Shown here: positions 18,111 to 26,688 of the stretch, piece after piece
Layout of the letters: each line of letters begins with the position of its first letter
How positions within the stretch are numbered: the first letter of the stretch is position 1
NCBI GenBank assembly: GCA_035306605.1
Contig: DATGNR010000029.1
Direction: 5' to 3' (one strand)
Source: Xanthomarina sp035306605
Lineage (GTDB): Bacteria; Bacteroidota; Bacteroidia; Flavobacteriales; Flavobacteriaceae
Length of the DNA stretch: 64,000 nucleotides
Notes under the pieces: generated by a model
The model's database searches: none
The model's input: only the letters and a program-made list of their open reading frames with translations
What the model was told of the DNA's origin: nothing
Program-made: the position numbers and the translations under genes

Positions 18111-19403
18111 TTAGTAGTGACATTTACCACATTCTAAACCTCCCATTTGAGCTACTGTAAGCTTTTCTACACCATACTTCTTAGATAACTCTTCGTGTAT
18201 TTTGGTATAGTAAGCATTGTCTTCAACTTTTACATCAGTACTTCTATGACAGTCTATACACCACCCCATTGTTAATGGAGAATATTGCGACATAATTTCC
18301 ATAGTTTCAACTGGACCGTGACAAGTTTGACACTCTAAACCTCCAACGGTTACGTGTTGCGAGTGGTTAAAGTAAGCGAAGTCTGGCAGATTATGAATTC
18401 TTACCCATTTCACAGGCTGTGCTTCACCGGTGTATGCTTGATCTTCATCACTCCATCCTGCTGCCGCGTATAATTTTGCAATCTCACCATCGTAAAACTC
18501 TTTACTATACTCTTCAGTAGCTGTTGATTCTGCAACTTCATAAATAGATTTATGACAGTTCATACAAACATTTAAAGATGGAATCCCAGAAGTCTTACTA
18601 ACTCTAGCTGAAGAGTGACAGAATTTACAATCTATTCCATTATCGCCTGCGTGAATTTTATGCGAAAAATGGATAGGTTGAACCGGTTGATAACCTTGAT
18701 CAACACCTACTTGCATGAAATAACCATACACGTAATATCCACTAGCTAACAATAAAAGAACTACTGTTACTAATACTAAGAATTGATTTTGAATATATGC
18801 CTTCCAAATTGGAGTCCCTTTTGTTTCAGAAACATCTACTCCCTTAGCATCTGCAAAACGTGTTAAAGTACGTCTTACTAACACTAAAGAAACTGCCAAT
18901 AAAGCAAAAAGCAATGCTAAAGCACCTAAAATAACTTTATTTGATATTCCGGAATCAGATGTTGCTGCAGTCGCAGCTCCACCAGCAACAGCAGCAGGCG
19001 CAGCAACTGTACGCTCTTGAGCTGTATAAGCTAAAATATCGCTAATATCCTGATCAGACAATTGTGGGAAGGCTGTCATTGCCGCTCCTCCATACTCATC
19101 GAAAATCTTTTTTCCATAAGCATCTCCAGACTTGATAACAGCAGAACTATTACGAATCCATGCAGCTATCCATTCTCTATCTAAACCTTGTTCTTCCTCT
19201 AGAATCTGCTCAATATTACGCAAAGCTGGCCCTGTCATCTTCTTATCTAACTGATGACAAGCAGCACAATTGGTATTGAACAATGATTTCCCCTTTTCAG
19301 GATCGCCATCTTGAGCGAAAATAGAGGTTGAAAGTGTTAGGATAAAAATTAAACTTAATGTAAGCACATTTCTACTTAACTTACGGTCACTCACCTGTTT
19401 CAT
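18111..19403 (-). CDS. actA: Alternative complex III subunit ActA (multiheme cytochrome c with extra N-terminal monoheme domain)
   Basis: ActA is the heme-wire subunit of ACIII. From ATG 19403 (430 aa) it has a signal peptide ending IFAQ and a monoheme cytochrome c domain (CAACH at residues 46-50, likely Met ligand in AAMTAFPQLSDQDI). Two hydrophobic spans follow at roughly 150-175 and 195-220. A C-terminal domain carries five more motifs: CKFCH, CMNCH, CQTCH, CIDCH and CGKCH. Six heme sites in total is one more than the pentaheme core. An upstream in-frame ATG at 19460 would put 19 polar residues before the signal, so I reject it. It is the first gene of the act-cox operon. Confidence 0.93.
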   Translation of the reverse strand: MKQVSDRKLSRNVLTLSLIFILTLSTSIFAQDGDPEKGKSLFNTNCAACHQLDKKMTGPALRNIEQILEEEQGLDREWIAAWIRNSSAVIKSGDAYGKKIFDEYGGAAMTAFPQLSDQDISDILAYTAQERTVAAPAAVAGGAATAATSDSGISNKVILGALALLFALLAVSLVLVRRTLTRFADAKGVDVSETKGTPIWKAYIQNQFLVLVTVVLLLLASGYYVYGYFMQVGVDQGYQPVQPIHFSHKIHAGDNGIDCKFCHSSARVSKTSGIPSLNVCMNCHKSIYEVAESTATEEYSKEFYDGEIAKLYAAAGWSDEDQAYTGEAQPVKWVRIHNLPDFAYFNHSQHVTVGGLECQTCHGPVETMEIMSQYSPLTMGWCIDCHRSTDVKVEDNAYYTKIHEELSKKYGVEKLTVAQMGGLECGKCHY

Positions 19404-19483
19404 ATTAATGGTTGAATTAACTTCTTTAGTTTGGTACGATTTTTTCACTGATGTAAACAAAATTACAATTATAAAATCACTCG

Positions 19484-19491
19484 CAAAAATA
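19484..19491 (-). promoter_or_regulatory. Predicted act-cox operon promoter -7 box
   Basis: The minus strand reads TATTTTTG (TAnnTTTG), 81-88 bases upstream of the chosen actA start. A second match, TAATTTTG at 19458-19465, is also possible. Using it would put the transcript start inside the longer 19460 reading, again favouring the 19403 start. Neither has a clear -33 partner. Confidence 0.35.
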
Positions 19492-19589
19492 GTATTAAAA
19501 GTCGATTTGAGAAATGTTAGCGAAGTGTTAATTGGTAATTTAGAGGTATTCTAAATAATAAATCGCTATAAAAATCAGTTTTTATCACA

Positions 19590-19597
19590 TACCTTTG
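19590..19597 (+). promoter_or_regulatory. Predicted promoter -7 box of the SPOR gene
   Basis: TACCTTTG matches TAnnTTTG exactly and lies 19 bases before the ATG at 19616, implying a short leader of about 12 nt. Confidence 0.5.
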
Positions 19598-19615
19598 CAT
19601 TAAACAACCTTGAAA

Positions 19616-20008
19616 ATGAAAATATTGAACTCTAAAAACAGTCTTTACACCCTTGGGTTTACTGTATTATTTACAAGCCTAAGTTTTGCTCAACAAGGCA
19701 ACGTAACTATAAATCAAGACAAAGAAATTGAGCAATTGTTAAATTTAAAGAAGACAATTAACGCCTCAGAAAACACTTCTGACCGTTATAGAATCCAAAT
19801 TTATTCTGGACAGAGAAGTGGAGCAGAAACCACACAAAGTAATTTTAAAGCTTTGAACTTAGAAATGTCATCGAAACTTGTTTACGAAACACCAAACTAT
19901 AAAATATGGGTTGGAAATTTTAGAACGCGTTTGGAGGCTGATCGAGCATTAGTAAAAGTTAAAAACACATTTCCAACCGCCTTTATATTTAAGCCTAAGA
20001 AAGAATAG
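19616..20008 (+). CDS. Small exported SPOR-domain protein
   Basis: This is an exported protein of 130 aa with a signal peptide ending SFAQ at about residue 26. The rest is mostly one SPOR domain (SDRYRIQIYSGQRSGAETTQ ... YKIWVGNFRTRLEADRAL ... FPTAFIFKPK). SPOR domains bind peptidoglycan stripped of peptide stems, typically at division sites. I start it at ATG 19616; a TTG two codons upstream (19610) is in frame and equally near the promoter. It is divergent from the act operon, a position I associate with flavobacterial infB-act regions. The exact cellular role is unknown. Confidence 0.85.
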   Translation: MKILNSKNSLYTLGFTVLFTSLSFAQQGNVTINQDKEIEQLLNLKKTINASENTSDRYRIQIYSGQRSGAETTQSNFKALNLEMSSKLVYETPNYKIWVGNFRTRLEADRALVKVKNTFPTAFIFKPKKE

Positions 20009-20121
20009 GAATAACTTATATGAAATAGGGTCAAAATAAGTAATTAATTTTAAGTTTAAAATAATCATACTACTTGACGTAATAGAAAGCAAAAAATACG
20101 TCGAAAATTAGATTATAATTC

Positions 20122-20184
20122 AAAAGCTATCCCTAAAAAATGTTTACATCCTATATAGGAAACAATTTAGAGATAGCTTTTTTA
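20122..20184. terminator. Convergent-gene terminator hairpin
   Basis: AAAAGCTATC (20122-20131) pairs with GATAGCTTTT (20172-20181), extended inward by CTAA/TTAG after one mismatch. On the plus strand it runs into a T-rich tract. It separates the SPOR gene from the convergent T9SS-sorted gene that ends at 20186. Confidence 0.6.
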
Positions 20185-20185
20185 T

Positions 20186-20881
20186 TTATTGTACCACTAC
20201 TTTTTTCAATAGCACCCGATTTTTGGTGGTTAATTGAATAAAGTAAACTCCTTGAGACAATTTAGTCACATCTATTTCGGATTTCACTTCAACATTAGAC
20301 CATATAAGTCGACCAGAAATATCATAAAAGTCTATTTTCTGGAATTCCAAACTATCAAAACCTCCAATGGTTACCATCGTCTTTGCCGGGTTAGGATAAA
20401 TACTAATTAGACTTCCCGTTGAAAAACTATCTACACCTAAAGTTGTGTCTTGAACATCCCCTGTTAAAGAATTTATGGCGCCACAAAGAGATTCTGTTAC
20501 GGCAGTTTCCTCAACCCAATCACCTAAACTTAAACTAAGTGGATTTGTCAAGGACGCTGTTGTATTATAGTATAACACGTGTGTGTTAACAAACGTTCCA
20601 TTACCATCATCTGCATAAATTTCCCAACGCAAATTAGTTTCATTCCATGCAATTTGAAACTCACAATTACCAATACCAACGCATGGCGAGTTATCATCTA
20701 CAGGATCTGTTTCGAAAGTATTTCTACCTGTTGCATCCAAGAATATTTGATTAAATATATAATCTTGATTTTCAATTAAAGCATGACAAGCGTTAAGTGT
20801 AATGCTTTGCGAAAAACTAGACACCCAAATTAAAACAAAACTCAAGGTTAATATATGATTTATCCGTTTCATAATTAACAT
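20186..20881 (-). CDS. Secreted protein with T9SS type A sorting domain
   Basis: This 231-residue protein has a signal peptide (ends SSFSQ) and a cysteine-containing central domain of unknown fold: CHALIENQDYIFNQIF, then CVGIGNCEFQIAWNETNLRW. The C-terminal ~75 residues are a type A T9SS sorting domain (ISIYPNPAKTMVTIGG ... DVTKLSQGVYFIQLTTK ... KKVVVQ). It should be secreted through SprA and retained on the surface. The central stretch about a nutrient- or decoration-type value (YADDGNGTFVNTHVLYYN) gave me no family. The ATG at 20881 directly follows the stop of the decayed Collar-domain gene, so the two were probably one transcript. A second ATG at 20872 is an alternative start. Confidence 0.8.
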   Translation of the reverse strand: MLIMKRINHILTLSFVLIWVSSFSQSITLNACHALIENQDYIFNQIFLDATGRNTFETDPVDDNSPCVGIGNCEFQIAWNETNLRWEIYADDGNGTFVNTHVLYYNTTASLTNPLSLSLGDWVEETAVTESLCGAINSLTGDVQDTTLGVDSFSTGSLISIYPNPAKTMVTIGGFDSLEFQKIDFYDISGRLIWSNVEVKSEIDVTKLSQGVYFIQLTTKNRVLLKKVVVQ

Positions 20882-21480
20882 TTAATTTTGACTTGGAAAA
20901 TAACCAGAAGTACAAATAATAAAAGTTATTGCTTGAGAAGGTTGCATGTTATTAATAGGCATGCCACCTCCTGCACTACCAATCATTCCAGGATTCATGG
21001 TTGTAGTTGAACCGGCTGTAGCATACTACTTATCCAATAATTTTGTATCTGCCGGAAAATTATTTGTTGGTGAGGAGCTGTCGCCTTCATCACTAACAGC
21101 ATTAATGGTATGGGAGTGCAATGGCATATTATTAACAGTAATAACATTGGTTTCAGAACCAACTTGATCCCCCCAAGCCCTAGGTGTTAACCCAGGTCCA
21201 CTACCTACGTGCATAGGAACTCGTTCTCTTAAATCTGGAAGTCCAAATGTTGTTTGACCATTTCCACCATACGTAGTTCCTAAAAGGCAAACAAAGCTTA
21301 ATTTTGACCAATACTCAACAACTGTCCATCACATTTTGCCCAACCTACTGGCGCATAAGATCCAGCAAACATACGTATTTCCTCCCCCAAAAAAGGCCCC
21401 AGGGCATTAGCTATATCCGTAATGCTTAAACATAATAATAGGAATAAAATAGTAATTGATTTTTTCGTAAATTCAAATGA
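20882..21480 (-). pseudogene. Decayed phage-tail Collar-domain (microcystin-dependent-protein-like) gene
   Basis: Translating the minus strand across frames gives an exported Collar-domain protein. It has a hydrophobic leader (ITILFLLLCLSITDIANA), then GEEIRMFAGSYAPVGWAKCDGQLLSIGQN, LLGTTYGGNGQTTFGLPDLR, RVPMHVGSGPGLTPRAWGDQ, NNMPLHSHT and a C-terminal PSQAITFIICTSGYFPSQN. It is broken by an in-frame TAA at 21298-21300, a one-base frameshift near 21280-21285 and a TAG at 21026-21028. No ATG precedes the leader. All three lesions lie where relatives read straight through. Intact family members are about 170-200 residues. The stop abuts the ATG of the T9SS protein at 20881. Confidence 0.85.
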
Positions 21481-21545
21481 TTTAAATTGATTTTAGCCTA
21501 CGTAATTACGACTAATTATTTTTAGACAAAATAATTAAAAATAAA

Positions 21546-21568
21546 AAAAGCGACCAATGGTCGCTTTT
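21546..21568 (-). terminator. Terminator of rimP-nusA-infB
   Basis: AAAAGCGACC pairs with GGTCGCTTTT across a 3-base loop, followed on the minus strand by more T. It lies 20 bp after the infB stop. Confidence 0.8.
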
Positions 21569-21587
21569 AATCGTAATATATATGTAT

Positions 21588-24434
21588 TTATTTCAATTTC
21601 TTTTTTACTTCTACCTCATGGTAAGCCTCAATTATATCGCCTTCTTTAATGTCGTTATAATTTTTAATTTGCATACCACAATCGTATCCTTTAGCTACTT
21701 CTTTCACATCGTCTTTAAAACGTTTTAATGAACTAAGTTCACCAGTGTAAATTACAACACCGTCACGGATTAAACGAACTCCAGAGTTTCTAAATATTTT
21801 ACCAGTTAACACCATACAACCAGCAATACTTCCAATTTTAGATACTTTAAAGATTTCTCTAATTTCTGCTGTACCTGTAATCTCTTCTTTAAGCTCTGGA
21901 GATAACATACCTTCCATAGCATCTTTCAGATCGTTGATAGCATCGTAGATAATAGAATACATTCTGATATCGATTTCTTCCTTATCTGCAATTTGACGTG
22001 CATTACCCATTGGTCTTACGTTAAATCCAATAATAATGGCATCAGAGGCAGTTGCTAATAACACATCACTTTCGGTAATTGGTCCAACTCCTTTATGAAT
22101 GATGTTTACTTGAATTTCTTCAGTTGATAAATTCTGGAATGAATCTGTTAATGCTTCAACAGAACCATCCACATCACCTTTCAGTATAATGTTTAACTCT
22201 TGGAAATCTCCAAGTGCAATACGTCTTCCAATTTCATCTAAAGTAATATGACGTTGTGTTCTAACAGACTGCTCACGTTGTAACTGTGTACGTTTGGTTG
22301 CAATTTGTCTTGCTTCACGTTCGTCTGCAAACACATTAAACTTATCACCTGCTTGTGGTGCTCCATCTAGACCTAAAATAGATACAGGGGTTGATGGTCC
22401 AGCGGCAACAATTTCTTTGCCACGCTCGTCGTGCATCGCTTTAACTTTACCACTGTGTTTACCAGCAAGCACGTAGTCTCCTACTCGTAAAGTTCCTGCT
22501 TGTACTAATATAGTTGATACATAGCCTCGTCCTTTATCTAAAAAGGCTTCGACAACAGTTCCTTCTGCTGCTTTATTTGGATTTGCTTTAAGATCTAATA
22601 ATTCAGCCTCAAGCAATACTTTTTCTAATAATTCTTTTACCCCAGTTCCCATTTTTGCTGAGATATCGTGTGACTGGATTTTCCCTCCCCAATCTTCAAC
22701 CAACAAGTTCATATTTGCAAGTCCTTCTTTAATCTTATCAGGATTTGCAGTTGGTCTATCTATTTTGTTGATAGCAAAAACTATTGGCACTCCAGCAGCC
22801 TGAGCGTGTGCTATAGCTTCCTTCGTTTGTGGCATGATATCGTCATCGGCTGCTACTACAATAATAGCAATATCTGTAACTTGAGCTCCACGAGCACGCA
22901 TGGCCGTAAAGGCTTCGTGACCAGGAGTATCTAAGAAGGCCATTTTTTGACCATTTTCTAATTGTACACCATAAGCTCCAATATGCTGAGTAATTCCACC
23001 TGACTCACCTGCAATTACATTTTCTTTACGGATGTTATCCAATAAAGATGTTTTACCGTGATCCACGTGACCCATTACCGTAACAATTGGTGCGCGTTCA
23101 ACTAAATCTTCTGGTTTGTCTTCAACTTTTTCAATGGCATCTTCAATACCTGTATCAACAAACTCTACCTCGAAACCAAATTCTTCAGCTACAATACTTA
23201 ATGTTTCTGCATCCAAACGTTGGTTCATGGTAACCATCATTCCAAGCGACATACATGCTGAAATAATTTGTGTTACGGGAACGTCCATCATCGTAGACAT
23301 TTCACTTGCAGTAACAAATTCTGTTACTTTTATAATTTTACTTTCAGCAGCTTCGGCTTGTTGATCTTTAGCTGTTTGTTCTCTATGTAGATCTCTTTTG
23401 TCTCTACGATATTTAGCACCTTTTCCTCTACTAGATTTACCCTGTAGTTTCTCTAAGGTTTCACGTATTTGTTTTTGTACATCCTCCTCACTAGGCTCTT
23501 CTTTAACAGTCGTCCTTCTGCCTTTAGCGGCACCAGGTTTTCCTTTAAATCTATCGTTTCCTCCTCTTGCAGTTGTAGTAGAAGCCGCACCTCCAGTACC
23601 TGGAGCTCCCGCTTTACTAATTCTGCGTCGTTTTTTCTTATTAGCGAGTCCAGCCTTATCAGCTTTCTTCTTATCGTCAACTTTCTTCTTAGGTTTATTG
23701 AACTGAGATAAATCGATTTTCTCTCCAGCAATTTTTGGACCTGAAAGTTTTTGGTATTGAGTTTCTAATTTCACCTCTTCTATTGGTGCATCAGGATCTC
23801 TAGGAGCTTCTTTTTTTGGTTCCGGCTTTTTAGTTTCAACCTTTACGGGTTCAACTTTTGTCGTCTCGGTTTTCTTTGAGCTTTCTACCTTTGGTTTTTC
23901 GGTAGGTTTCTCTACTTCCTTTTCAGGTGTTTTTTCAACTACTTGCTCTTTAGGTTTTTCAGGTGCTTTTTCGGCAACTTTCTCAGCGACTTTTTCAACT
24001 GGCTTCTCAACTTTAACCTCTTCTTCTTTTTTAGCAGGAGCTTCAACAGCCTTTTTCTTTGGCTCCAAGTCAATTTTTCCAACTTGTTTTGTACCTGCTA
24101 AAGTAGCTTTAGCTTTTACAACTTCGGCTTCTTTGGCTCTAGCCTCAGCCTCCCTTTTCGCTCTTGCTTGCTCTCTTTCTTCAAGCTCACGTTCACGCTG
24201 TTCCTTCAAGGCTTCTTTTTCCTTTTGCTTAGCCTCACTAACTTCTTGAGACGCCATTTTTTTGTTGGCATCTGTTTGAAATTCGTCGGAAAGAACTTGG
24301 TAAACCTCGTTTGAAATCTTTGTAGTTGGACGTTTCTCTATCTCAACACCTTTGGAATCCAAGAATTCCACGGCGCGGTCTAAAGAAATATTCAACTCGC
24401 GTAATACTTTATTTAATCTAATTGTTTCAGCCAT
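21588..24434 (-). CDS. infB: Translation initiation factor IF-2
   Basis: IF-2 (948 aa) is the GTPase that places initiator fMet-tRNA on the 30S subunit and promotes subunit joining. The N-terminal IF2N-like segment (IRLNKVLRELNISLDRAVEFL) is followed by a long charged linker rich in Lys, Glu and Pro (roughly residues 70-330). The G domain shows GHVDHGKTS (G1), DTPGHEAF (G3) and NKIDRP (G4). The C-terminal domains end with VGSIAGCMVLTGKIFRNSGV and EVEVKKKLK. It is third in rimP-nusA-infB, 28 bp after nusA, and is followed by a strong terminator. Confidence 0.98.
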   Translation of the reverse strand: MAETIRLNKVLRELNISLDRAVEFLDSKGVEIEKRPTTKISNEVYQVLSDEFQTDANKKMASQEVSEAKQKEKEALKEQRERELEEREQARAKREAEARAKEAEVVKAKATLAGTKQVGKIDLEPKKKAVEAPAKKEEEVKVEKPVEKVAEKVAEKAPEKPKEQVVEKTPEKEVEKPTEKPKVESSKKTETTKVEPVKVETKKPEPKKEAPRDPDAPIEEVKLETQYQKLSGPKIAGEKIDLSQFNKPKKKVDDKKKADKAGLANKKKRRRISKAGAPGTGGAASTTTARGGNDRFKGKPGAAKGRRTTVKEEPSEEDVQKQIRETLEKLQGKSSRGKGAKYRRDKRDLHREQTAKDQQAEAAESKIIKVTEFVTASEMSTMMDVPVTQIISACMSLGMMVTMNQRLDAETLSIVAEEFGFEVEFVDTGIEDAIEKVEDKPEDLVERAPIVTVMGHVDHGKTSLLDNIRKENVIAGESGGITQHIGAYGVQLENGQKMAFLDTPGHEAFTAMRARGAQVTDIAIIVVAADDDIMPQTKEAIAHAQAAGVPIVFAINKIDRPTANPDKIKEGLANMNLLVEDWGGKIQSHDISAKMGTGVKELLEKVLLEAELLDLKANPNKAAEGTVVEAFLDKGRGYVSTILVQAGTLRVGDYVLAGKHSGKVKAMHDERGKEIVAAGPSTPVSILGLDGAPQAGDKFNVFADEREARQIATKRTQLQREQSVRTQRHITLDEIGRRIALGDFQELNIILKGDVDGSVEALTDSFQNLSTEEIQVNIIHKGVGPITESDVLLATASDAIIIGFNVRPMGNARQIADKEEIDIRMYSIIYDAINDLKDAMEGMLSPELKEEITGTAEIREIFKVSKIGSIAGCMVLTGKIFRNSGVRLIRDGVVIYTGELSSLKRFKDDVKEVAKGYDCGMQIKNYNDIKEGDIIEAYHEVEVKKKLK

Positions 24435-24462
24435 AAATCGCTTTAATATAACCTAAAAATTG

Positions 24463-25695
24463 TTATTCTTCAAATTCTTCTCTAAGAATTCTAATAACAT
24501 CTAAAATTGTTTCTTCTTCTAAATCTGTTCTCTTTACTAAATCTGCCACTTCTTGTTCTAGGATGCTTTTGGCAGTGTCTAAACCAGCTTTGCTAAACTC
24601 AGCAATAATCCAGCTTTCTATTTCGTCTGTGAATTCAGATAACTCCACATCTTCTTCAGCACCTTCTCTAAACACATCAATTTCGTAACCAGTCAGTTGT
24701 CCGGCTAAACGAATATTGTGTCCTCCACGTCCAATTGCTTTACTAACTTCCTCAGGTTTTAAAATAGCTTCGGCACGTTTATTCTCTTCATCTATTTTAA
24801 CAGAAGTTACACGAGCAGGGCTTAGAGCTCTAGTAATATACAACTGTAAGTTGGTTGTATAATTAATTACATCTATATTTTCGTTCCCAAGTTCACGTAC
24901 TATTCCATGAATTCTAGAACCTTTCATTCCTACACAAGCTCCTACAGGATCTATTCTGTCATCATAAGAATCTACGGCTACTTTTGCTTTTTCACCTGGA
25001 ATTCTAACTACTTTTTTAATGGTAATCAATCCGTCGAATACTTCTGGGATTTCTTGTTCGAATAATTTCTCTAAGAAAATTGGAGAAGTACGAGACATTA
25101 TAATTGTAGGCTTATTTCCTTTTAACTCTACACTTTCAACAATTCCACGAACATTATCTCCTTTTCTAAAAAAGTCTGAAGGAATTTGTTTTTCCTTAGG
25201 TAGTATAATTTCGTTACCATCATCATCTAATAGAATAACAGCTCTGTGACGTATATGATGCACTTCGGCTGTATAAATCTCTCCGATTTGATCTTTAAAT
25301 TGCTTATAAATATTTGTATTATCGTGTTCGTGTATTTTTGAAATTAAATTTTGTCTTAATGCTAAAATAGAACGACGTCCTAAGTCGATTAACTTCACTT
25401 CTTCCGACACATCCTCACCTACTTCGAAGTCTGGCTCAATTTTGCGTGCTGCTGATAAAGATATTTCTTGATTTGGATCTTCAACTTCACCATCAGCAAC
25501 CACAACTCTATTTCTCCATATTTCTAAATCGCCTTTATCAGGGTTTATAATTATATCAAAATTGTCGTCGTCTCCAAATTTCTTTTTTAGGGCATTTCTA
25601 AACACATCTTCAAGAATCGCCATTAACGTTACACGATCAATAAATTTGTCGTCTTTGAATTCTGAAAACGATTCAATTAACGCAAGATTTTCCAT
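24463..25695 (-). CDS. nusA: Transcription termination/antitermination factor NusA
   Basis: NusA (410 aa) binds RNA polymerase and nascent RNA and modulates pausing, termination and antitermination. It has an N-terminal RNAP-binding domain (NLALIESFSEFKDDKFIDRV), an S1 domain (around 135-200, QIGEIYTAEVHHIRHRAVIL) and two KH domains. The second KH carries the GxxG loop in AIGRGGHNIRLAGQLTGYEI. The C-terminus ends in acidic helices; the long C-terminal repeat region of E. coli NusA is absent, as is normal outside Proteobacteria. It is 12 bp downstream of rimP. Confidence 0.97.
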   Translation of the reverse strand: MENLALIESFSEFKDDKFIDRVTLMAILEDVFRNALKKKFGDDDNFDIIINPDKGDLEIWRNRVVVADGEVEDPNQEISLSAARKIEPDFEVGEDVSEEVKLIDLGRRSILALRQNLISKIHEHDNTNIYKQFKDQIGEIYTAEVHHIRHRAVILLDDDGNEIILPKEKQIPSDFFRKGDNVRGIVESVELKGNKPTIIMSRTSPIFLEKLFEQEIPEVFDGLITIKKVVRIPGEKAKVAVDSYDDRIDPVGACVGMKGSRIHGIVRELGNENIDVINYTTNLQLYITRALSPARVTSVKIDEENKRAEAILKPEEVSKAIGRGGHNIRLAGQLTGYEIDVFREGAEEDVELSEFTDEIESWIIAEFSKAGLDTAKSILEQEVADLVKRTDLEEETILDVIRILREEFEE

Positions 25696-25707
25696 ATCTT
25701 TTTTGAA

Positions 25708-26169
25708 TTAAAATTTTATCATAACTTTTGCTTCAACTATATCTTTATAGGCTATTTCTGCCTTATTCTGTACAGTAACCTTCCCCTTACCAACCGGTTT
25801 AGGTTCTCTAGATTCCCACTGTACAACAATATGATTGTCTGTTGCGTCTAAAAGATCTGCTTCTATAACTTTATCGTTAGTTTTAATTTCTAAAGTTCTA
25901 CCAACATTTTTTTTATACTGTCTTACATTCACCAAAGGAGACGTTGCTCCTGCAGAGGCTACTTCTAAAGAAAAATCTTGTTCTTCTCTATCTAAATTAT
26001 GTTCTATGGCACGACTAACAAACATACAGTCTTCCACGGTAACTCCAGTATCCCCATCAATGACAATCTTTATACTATTGTCTTCTGAAATAGTCAGGTC
26101 GATTAAAAACAAATGTTGTTTTTCTTCTAAACCTTCTTTTAATAAATTTTCGACAGTTGTTCTAAACAT
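25708..26169 (-). CDS. rimP: Ribosome maturation factor RimP
   Basis: RimP (153 aa) assists maturation of the 30S subunit. Typical segments are IVIDGDTGVTVEDCMFVSRAIEHNLD and the following SLEVASAGATSPLVNVRQYKKNVGRTLEIK, where other RimP proteins read VSSPGL.RPL. The C-terminal SH3-like domain is present. It is the first gene of the operon, with a promoter and a hairpin-containing leader upstream. Confidence 0.95.
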   Translation of the reverse strand: MFRTTVENLLKEGLEEKQHLFLIDLTISEDNSIKIVIDGDTGVTVEDCMFVSRAIEHNLDREEQDFSLEVASAGATSPLVNVRQYKKNVGRTLEIKTNDKVIEADLLDATDNHIVVQWESREPKPVGKGKVTVQNKAEIAYKDIVEAKVMIKF

Positions 26170-26179
26170 TTCTTGGTAT

Positions 26180-26205
26180 AAAAAGAGGGGACTTTACGTC
26201 CCCTC
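26180..26205 (-). terminator. Terminator-like hairpin in the rimP leader (candidate attenuator)
   Basis: On the minus strand GAGGGGAC and GTCCCCTC form a perfect 8-bp GC-rich stem around a 5-base loop (26185-26205), followed at once by TTTTT. It lies between the promoter box (26231-26238) and the rimP ATG at 26169, so it is inside the transcribed leader. Form and position are those of an intrinsic attenuator; whether it works as one is inferred. Confidence 0.6.
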
Positions 26206-26230
26206 ATATCTCTTAATTCTTACAACGGTG

Positions 26231-26238
26231 CAAATATA
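26231..26238 (-). promoter_or_regulatory. Predicted rimP-nusA-infB promoter -7 box
   Basis: The minus strand reads TATATTTG. A TTG at 26257-26259 lies 18 bp upstream as a possible -33 element (a TTTG at 26262-26265 is 23 bp away). Expected transcript start is near 26225, giving a leader of about 55 nt. Confidence 0.6.
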
Positions 26239-26688
26239 CAATTTTTTATTGAAATACAATGCAAATTAGGCACTTTCATAATTAAACGAAATATTTACTT
26301 CTTCATAAGCCGTATTGCCTCGCTCCATTATACCACTGATTATTAACTTTAAACAAGCGCAGCTTTATTTAAGCGTTTACACACGGGTTGATCAGTTTGG
26401 TTTTACAATTAAATTAATCATCCAAGGCATAACACCTCGTTTTTAAGTGGTCATTAAACCACTAAAAAACAAGGTTTTCTAGTTTAAACACCTTCTGAAA
26501 TCCATAAAACCAAAAGTCCGTTTATTAGCAATTAACTTAAGTTTCTTTTAGGACACGTTAGCCGATTCCAATTAGTAATTACCTTTAGTTTTTTTCAATC
26601 CTACATAATAACTCCAATTGGACTTCTCAATATAGTTTTATTTTCTTATTTTTAAAGAACCAATTTTCAAAAAACCTAAAAACCAACC
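26239..26688. other. Intergenic region between rimP and the usp gene
   Basis: About 450 bp without a credible gene. The one structured element is an imperfect hairpin at 26434-26475 (listed separately). No clear promoter for the downstream universal stress gene was recognised by the TAnnTTTG rule. Confidence 0.5.
26434..26475 (+). repeat. Orphan 18-bp imperfect inverted repeat
   Basis: ACCTCGTTTTTAAGTGGT pairs with ACCACTAAAAAACAAGGT (16 of 18 positions) across a 6-base loop. On the plus strand it is followed by TTTTCT. No gene ends just upstream on that strand, so it is not explained as an ordinary terminator. Confidence 0.45.

Noticed and set aside
20882..21480. Prophage remnant signalled by the Collar domain
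   Set aside because: No integrase, capsid, terminase or other phage gene is near; Collar domains also occur in exported non-phage proteins, and the leader peptide supports that.
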